Of a DNA stretch of 10,364 nt, positions 6,049-10,364 are shown piece by piece; positions within the stretch are counted from its first letter, which is position 1, and every line of letters begins with the position of its first letter. The translations under genes were made by a program, and so were the position numbers. Below the pieces are notes generated by a model. The model was given only the letters and a program-made list of their open reading frames with translations. It was not told the DNA's origin and ran no database searches. The stretch comes from Holophagales bacterium (lineage in GTDB: Bacteria > Acidobacteriota > Holophagae > Holophagales > Holophagaceae): positions 1 through 10,364 of the forward strand of contig JAIRRD010000190.1 of assembly GCA_031256155.1 (NCBI GenBank), read 5' to 3'.

Positions 6049-7506
6049 ATGAAGAAAAGTCCGGTGGCCAGTTTGAGAGAGGGCCTTGACTCAGGCGATC
6101 TATCAGCGGAATTTTTGGCCGTTCACAGTATTGAAAAAATTAACAAAATGGATGGTCGAATAAACGCCATCAGCGTTGAAATGCGGGAATTAGCCATAAA
6201 AACAGCCAGAGCGGCCGATGGACGGCTCCGTTCAAACAGCGATAAATCCCCCTTTCTCGGCATACCGGTGGTTATTAAAGACAATATGGCCTGCAGTGGC
6301 CAATATTTCCAAAATGGCTCAAAAATTACAAAAAAATTTATATCCCCGTTCACCGCCACAGTAATAAACAGACTGCTATCCGCAGGGGCAGTGCCTGTGG
6401 CCAGAGCCGCTATGGACGAGTTCGCCATGGGTTCCAGCGGCGAATTTCACGCCTTTGGTCCAACGCGCAATCCCTGGGATACTACAAAAGTAGCCGGTGG
6501 CAGTAGCTCCGGCTCTGCCGCAGCAGTCGCGGCCGGATACGTACCTTTTGCACTTGGTTCCGACACCGGTGGATCAGTCAGATTGCCCGGCGCATTTTGC
6601 GGCATATCGGCATTCAGGCCCACATATGGCGTACTGAGCAGGTACGGCATCACAGCCATGGCAAGCTCATTGGATCAGGTTGGCCCAATGGCCAGACACG
6701 TTGAAGACATCGCGTTGGGGATTTCCGTAATGGCGGGTATAGACCCCAATGATTCCACTTCTTTGGAGCTACAGGGAGCCTCAGACCTCGTTCAACTCGT
6801 GCCATTAGACCTGAAGGGCCTGAAAATAGGATATTTTGCCGGAGACAACCTCAAAGCAATTCAGCCAGCAGTAAAGGCATGTGTATCCAACGCGCTGGAA
6901 ACGCTTGAAGCTAATGGTGCGGAAATAGTTGACATAGATTTACCATGCGCCTCGTATGCACTTGAGACTTACTGTTTATTGAACACAGCCGAAGTTTCAA
7001 GCAATTTATCCCGCTTTGACGGCATCAGGTATGGAAACAGGGTTCCAACCGACAACCTAGCAGACATGATAGCCAAGACCAGAAATACAAATCTGGGTCT
7101 GGAAGCAAAACGCAGAATACTACTTGGCACATTCTGTCTTTCAAAAGGCCATTTTGACGCCTATTACCTCAAAGCGCTACGCGCAAGAAACGCCATCACC
7201 CTATCAGTCATGGAAATTTTTAATTCACTGGACTTCATTCTGACACCTGTCAGTCCAATCACAGCGTTTACGCTCGGTGAAAAGGTTACGGACCCATTGG
7301 AAATGTACACAATGGACATCCTGACCGTACTTCCCGCCCTAGCGGATATACCGGCCCTGGCAGTACCCGCCGGACTTGCCAACGGCCTACCCGTAGGAAT
7401 CCAATTCATCGGCCCCAGACTCTCCGACTGTAGCCTACTGCGCTTAGGTTATACATTTCAACAACTGACGACAATTCCAATTTCTACCACTATAGAATCG
7501 CTCTAA
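6049..7506 (+). CDS. gatA: Aspartyl/glutamyl-tRNA amidotransferase subunit A
   Basis: GatA hydrolyses glutamine in the GatCAB complex to supply ammonia that converts Glu-tRNA(Gln) or Asp-tRNA(Asn) to the amidated form. The 485 residues match the family length. The amidase triad is intact: Lys77 in GIPVVIKDN, the cis-Ser in AGGSSSGSAA (about 152) and nucleophile Ser176 in GSDTGGSVRLP. GatA-specific markers rather than generic amidase ones include MDEFAMGSS (122-130), FGPTRNPWD (136-144), EAKRRILLGTF and PVSPITAF. ATG 6049 is chosen over an upstream in-frame ATG (5968) because AAAGGGA lies 7 nt before it and MKKSPVASLREGL is where family similarity begins; the longer start would also overlap the promoter. 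No gatC or gatB adjoins it, so the complex is encoded at separate loci. Its TAA overlaps by 4 bp the end of the convergent M16 gene, leaving no room for a terminator between them. Confidence 0.95.
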   Translation: MKKSPVASLREGLDSGDLSAEFLAVHSIEKINKMDGRINAISVEMRELAIKTARAADGRLRSNSDKSPFLGIPVVIKDNMACSGQYFQNGSKITKKFISPFTATVINRLLSAGAVPVARAAMDEFAMGSSGEFHAFGPTRNPWDTTKVAGGSSSGSAAAVAAGYVPFALGSDTGGSVRLPGAFCGISAFRPTYGVLSRYGITAMASSLDQVGPMARHVEDIALGISVMAGIDPNDSTSLELQGASDLVQLVPLDLKGLKIGYFAGDNLKAIQPAVKACVSNALETLEANGAEIVDIDLPCASYALETYCLLNTAEVSSNLSRFDGIRYGNRVPTDNLADMIAKTRNTNLGLEAKRRILLGTFCLSKGHFDAYYLKALRARNAITLSVMEIFNSLDFILTPVSPITAFTLGEKVTDPLEMYTMDILTVLPALADIPALAVPAGLANGLPVGIQFIGPRLSDCSLLRLGYTFQQLTTIPISTTIESL

Positions 7507-8897
7507 AATCCAGGACCCGAAATAGATTTAACCGTAATTTCCTTAGCAAACTTTTCGGCAGTAGGACGAATCATATCGGCTTTTCCAACAAGGACAAAGC
7601 AGAGGTCATTTTCAGGATAGTAGGTTTTGATGATACGGTTGGCATCGACAAGTGTAACAGCGTCAACCTTTGCAAAGAAGTCATTCACATCAGAATCCGG
7701 CAGATTGTGTAATTGCATATCTGAGAGCCGAGCCGCCAACTGAGAACCAGTTTCAAAAGTTTGGGGCGGGAATGTACCTTTGATGTATGCCTTGGCAGAT
7801 TCCAGGTTTTCTTGCGTGATTCCCTTTTCGTGCAGTTCTTTCAGAGTTTCAAGCGTGAGTTCAAGCGCTTTTTCCGTTGTTTCATTGGCAGTAAAACTGC
7901 TTATCAAGAAAGGACCAGCTACTTTGCTCATCCTGAAAGAGGCGCTTGCGCCGTAAGTCAGACCTGATTTAATTCTCAGGGCGGTGTTTATCATTGAAGT
8001 AAAACTGCCGCCAAATACAGTGTTGACGACCTGAATAGCCACGTGATCCGGGTTGTCTCTTGCTACGCCGATATTGCCAACAGAAAAGTAGGTTTGTGTG
8101 GCATCTGGTTTATCAACCAATAACAGCTTTTGGCCTTTGAACTTGGATGGTTGGGGTAAATCTACAGTGGGTGGATTGGCAGATGATTTCCAATTACCGA
8201 AACGGGCTGAAATCATTTTTTCCATTTCAGCAGTTTTGAAATCACCGACCACAACAAGAATAGCATTGGCCGGCGTGTAATTTGACTTATAACAAGCCAG
8301 GATGTCGCTGTGCGTGATTGAAGCCAGTGAGTTTTCGTCCATTCCGCGTCCATAGGGATGGGAGTCGTAGAGGAAAGCGTTGCCATAGATGCCTAGCATT
8401 ACACCAGCGTTGTCCCTAAACGCACGAATTCTGTCAATAGCCTGCGCCTGAAGTTTTTTGAACTCGTCTTCCGGGAAAGTTGGCTGCACAATTAATTCCG
8501 CGAATAATTCCAATCCCTTGGAAATATCTTTTGCCATAAATTCGGCTGTGCAAGTGGTGGAATCCAAACCCGAGCCAGCGACAAAGTAGGCACCCACTGA
8601 ATCCAGAGCTTCAGAGATTTGCAGCGTGTTGAAATTTTTTGTCCCTTTGCGTAAAAGGCCCGAAGTTATGGCGGCCCGACCATCCTTGCCTATGGGATCA
8701 GCCGTGTTTCCTGTTCTCAAAGTCAACTGCAGGTCAACCAGTGGCACTTTGTGCTGTTCCATCAGCACCACTGTCATACCGTTTTTGAGAACAGTCTTTT
8801 TGTACGGGGGCAGTTTCACGCTTGGTGCGGCAGCCAGAACCTGGCTTATCACCGCTATGCAGCAGGCTTTGACAATTATATTCATAAAACTGGTCAT
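7503..8897 (-). CDS. M16-family peptidase homologue lacking the zinc site (non-catalytic partner)
   Basis: This 464-residue M16B-type protein has an N-terminal signal segment (about 5-23, NIIVKACCIAVISQVLAAA), so it is exported. It keeps both halves of the M16 fold: LKNGMTVVLMEQHKVPLV at the start, YTPANAILVVVGDF at the end of the first domain, and LRIKSGLTYGASASFR in the second, the substrate-presenting R/Y motif of inactive subunits. Where the active homologue has HFFEH this protein has AITSG, so all three zinc-site residues are lost. ATG 8897 overlaps the upstream peptidase stop by ATGA, with GAGGAG about 8 nt before it. Such pairs are known to act as heterodimers in which one subunit cuts and the other helps hold peptide. 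It ends in a TAG that overlaps the gatA stop. Confidence 0.92.
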   Translation of the reverse strand: MTSFMNIIVKACCIAVISQVLAAAPSVKLPPYKKTVLKNGMTVVLMEQHKVPLVDLQLTLRTGNTADPIGKDGRAAITSGLLRKGTKNFNTLQISEALDSVGAYFVAGSGLDSTTCTAEFMAKDISKGLELFAELIVQPTFPEDEFKKLQAQAIDRIRAFRDNAGVMLGIYGNAFLYDSHPYGRGMDENSLASITHSDILACYKSNYTPANAILVVVGDFKTAEMEKMISARFGNWKSSANPPTVDLPQPSKFKGQKLLLVDKPDATQTYFSVGNIGVARDNPDHVAIQVVNTVFGGSFTSMINTALRIKSGLTYGASASFRMSKVAGPFLISSFTANETTEKALELTLETLKELHEKGITQENLESAKAYIKGTFPPQTFETGSQLAARLSDMQLHNLPDSDVNDFFAKVDAVTLVDANRIIKTYYPENDLCFVLVGKADMIRPTAEKFAKEITVKSISGPGF

Positions 8898-10228
8898 TTC
8901 CTGGTCTCCTCTGGAATGAGTGTGGCTACCGTGCGATTGTTTTCACTGAAGTATTCGTGCGCGACACGTTTAATGTCCGCAATTGTCACCTTGTTCATTT
9001 CCTCATTGGCTTTGAACAGTTTTTTGTAGTCCCCGAAAAAGACTTCATACTCGCCAATCGTATTGCCGCGGCCATTTATGGTTTGAGTGCTTCGGTAAAA
9101 ATCAGCCAGCATTTGGTTTTTAGCTTTTGTGAGTTCAGCTTCTGTCACCGAGTCAGCGGCTATTTTTGATAGTTCGTCATAGATGGCTTTTTCACAGTCG
9201 GCGGGATTAATGTTGGCTCTTGGACGTGCGCTGAACGTGAACAAGCCGGGGTCTATATCCGTTCCAATATCACTGCCAACTCCAAGTGCCAACTGGTCTC
9301 TGTCCACCAGGCGCTGGTACAGTCTGGAACTGTTGCCATAACTGAGAATGTTGTCGAGAAGTGTCAATGCGTAATAGTCGGAGTGGTCTGCCTGCGGTAT
9401 GTGGTAAGCCACGAACAGAATTGGCAGTTGGGCAGGCTTGCGAACTACAGTCCGGCGCTCACCCAACTGTGGCGGCTCTACGGTCGTGACAGGGGGAGGC
9501 AGATCGCGAGCCGGGATTGGTTCAAAGTACTTTTCGGCCAGACGTATCACTTCACTGGCCTTAACATCACCCACTACCACCACAGTCGCGTTATTTGGTG
9601 CGTACCCCATCTCCCAGTGTCTTTTCAGGTCTTCCATCTTCCAACTTTGAATATCACTCATCCAGCCAATGACAGGCCACATATACGAATGGGCGATGTA
9701 GGCTGTCGCCGACAACTGCTCACGCAAAATGCCGTCATTGTTGTTTTCAACGCTCATGCGCCGCTCATTGGCAACAACGCCGCGCTCTGATTCAATAACT
9801 TCCGGGTCAAACGAGAGATCACGGATGCGGTCGGCTTCCAAATCAAAGACTTTTTCGAGATTGACTTCTCCAGACGGAAACCAATCCTGGTACGCAGTTA
9901 TATTATTTGAGGTATAGGCGTTATTGTGGCCGCCCAAGCTCTCCATCGCACGATCAAACTCACCGGGGCCGTTTTTCTTTGCCCCATTGAACATCATGTG
10001 TTCAAAAAAGTGCGATATGCCAGTGGTTCCAGGTCTTTCGTTGCGGGAACCGATTTTGAAAAAAGTGTAAAAAGCCACGTTGGGAATAGCGTGGTCTTCC
10101 TGCACCAGAATTTTCATACCATTTTTCAGCGTATGCGTTTTCACCTCAAAGGACTGAGCGCCAAGGGGCTGAAACAGTATTGGTATGGCTACCAGCATCG
10201 CGCTAGTGACAATCTTTCCTACATACAT
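8894..10228 (-). CDS. M16-family zinc metallopeptidase, exported, catalytically intact
   Basis: This 444-residue processing-peptidase-like (M16B) enzyme cleaves peptides or protein segments, probably in the periplasm. The N-terminal 25 residues (KIVTSAMLVAIPILFQPLGAQS) look like a Sec signal. The inverted zinc motif HFFEH sits at residues 73-77; His73 and His77 bind zinc and Glu76 is the base. The glutamates in ESERGVVANER (146-156) fit the distal ligand. Further M16 marks are LKNGMKILVQEDH, GISHFFEHMMFNG, NAYTSNNITAY, GYAPNNATVVVVGDV and RLYQRLVDRDQLALGV. ATG 10228 is preceded by GAGGAGG (10239-10233). The stop overlaps the next gene, the inactive partner, so the two should be made together. 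The native substrate cannot be told from sequence. Confidence 0.95.
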   Translation of the reverse strand: MYVGKIVTSAMLVAIPILFQPLGAQSFEVKTHTLKNGMKILVQEDHAIPNVAFYTFFKIGSRNERPGTTGISHFFEHMMFNGAKKNGPGEFDRAMESLGGHNNAYTSNNITAYQDWFPSGEVNLEKVFDLEADRIRDLSFDPEVIESERGVVANERRMSVENNNDGILREQLSATAYIAHSYMWPVIGWMSDIQSWKMEDLKRHWEMGYAPNNATVVVVGDVKASEVIRLAEKYFEPIPARDLPPPVTTVEPPQLGERRTVVRKPAQLPILFVAYHIPQADHSDYYALTLLDNILSYGNSSRLYQRLVDRDQLALGVGSDIGTDIDPGLFTFSARPRANINPADCEKAIYDELSKIAADSVTEAELTKAKNQMLADFYRSTQTINGRGNTIGEYEVFFGDYKKLFKANEEMNKVTIADIKRVAHEYFSENNRTVATLIPEETRK

Positions 10229-10364
10229 GAAACCTCCTCAAAAAGAACGGAATTGATTAACAACCCCAAATTTACATCATAGCAATTTTAGCTTTAGTAC
10301 TGTTCGCTTAACGGCGTAGAAAAAACGTCTACAAGCTATACATGACCATGATTTACAAGTAAAT
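10229..10364 (-). promoter_or_regulatory. Upstream region of the M16 operon with an extended -10 promoter
   Basis: No gene is seen in these 136 bases. On the minus strand TG-C-TATGAT (10284-10276) is an extended -10 element (TATGAT is 5/6), about 48 nt from the ATG; the -35 position is poor, as is common for extended -10 promoters. GAGGAGG (10239-10233) is a strong ribosome site. At the window edge ATTTAC-AA-GTAAAT (10351-10364) is a perfect 6-bp inverted repeat that could be a small operator or part of a longer palindrome beyond the edge. Confidence 0.4.

Noticed and set aside
9383..9790. 135-codon plus-strand open frame opposite the active M16 gene
   Set aside because: It is antisense to a well-supported peptidase; its composition (rich in H, R and W) and lack of motif fit a shadow frame.

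Overview
The window comes from a Gram-negative (diderm) bacterium. The evidence is a type IV pilus alignment complex that ends in an outer-membrane secretin (PilQ) and a pair of exported M16 peptidases. By eye the base composition is moderate to slightly AT-rich. Gene content and order (pilMNOPQ, GatA, paired M16B peptidases, J-domain and PP2C proteins) would suit a deltaproteobacterium-like lineage or a relative. This is an inference, because no rRNA or other phylogenetic marker is present. I see no tRNA, rRNA, CRISPR array, insertion sequence or phage gene.

Left two thirds, minus strand, read right to left. A J-domain/TPR protein (5883 to 5227) overlaps a PP2C-type phosphatase (5230 to 4463). 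After about 60-85 AT-rich bases follows a compact pilM-pilN-pilO-pilP-pilQ cluster (4378 to 1). Its junctions are TGATG, 8 nt, ATGA and TGATG, so translation is probably coupled throughout. pilQ runs off the left edge after 547 codons. PilM (cytoplasmic actin-like) binds the PilN tail, PilN and PilO form the inner-membrane coiled-coil pair, and PilP links them to the secretin PilQ. The pilQ coding region holds two striking sequence elements: an uninterrupted run of 17 A in the AMIN domain, and a perfect 15-bp inverted repeat just after the start codon.

Middle, plus strand. gatA (6049 to 7506) encodes the amidase subunit of Asp/Glu-tRNA amidotransferase. It is divergent from the J-domain gene across a 165-bp region with a good TTGACA box. 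No gatC or gatB lies beside it. Its stop codon overlaps tail-to-tail with the next convergent gene.

Right third, minus strand. A strong ribosome binding site and an extended -10 element precede an active M16 zinc peptidase (10228 to 8894, HFFEH). This gene overlaps by ATGA with a second, catalytically dead M16 homologue (8897 to 7503). The two probably form a periplasmic heterodimer.

No stretch over 300 bases lacks a gene. Most of the window is conserved housekeeping or pilus machinery. The points that deserve a second look are the A17 tract, the inverted repeat in pilQ, the coupled J-domain/phosphatase pair next to the pilus genes, and a PilP that lacks the lipoprotein cysteine.
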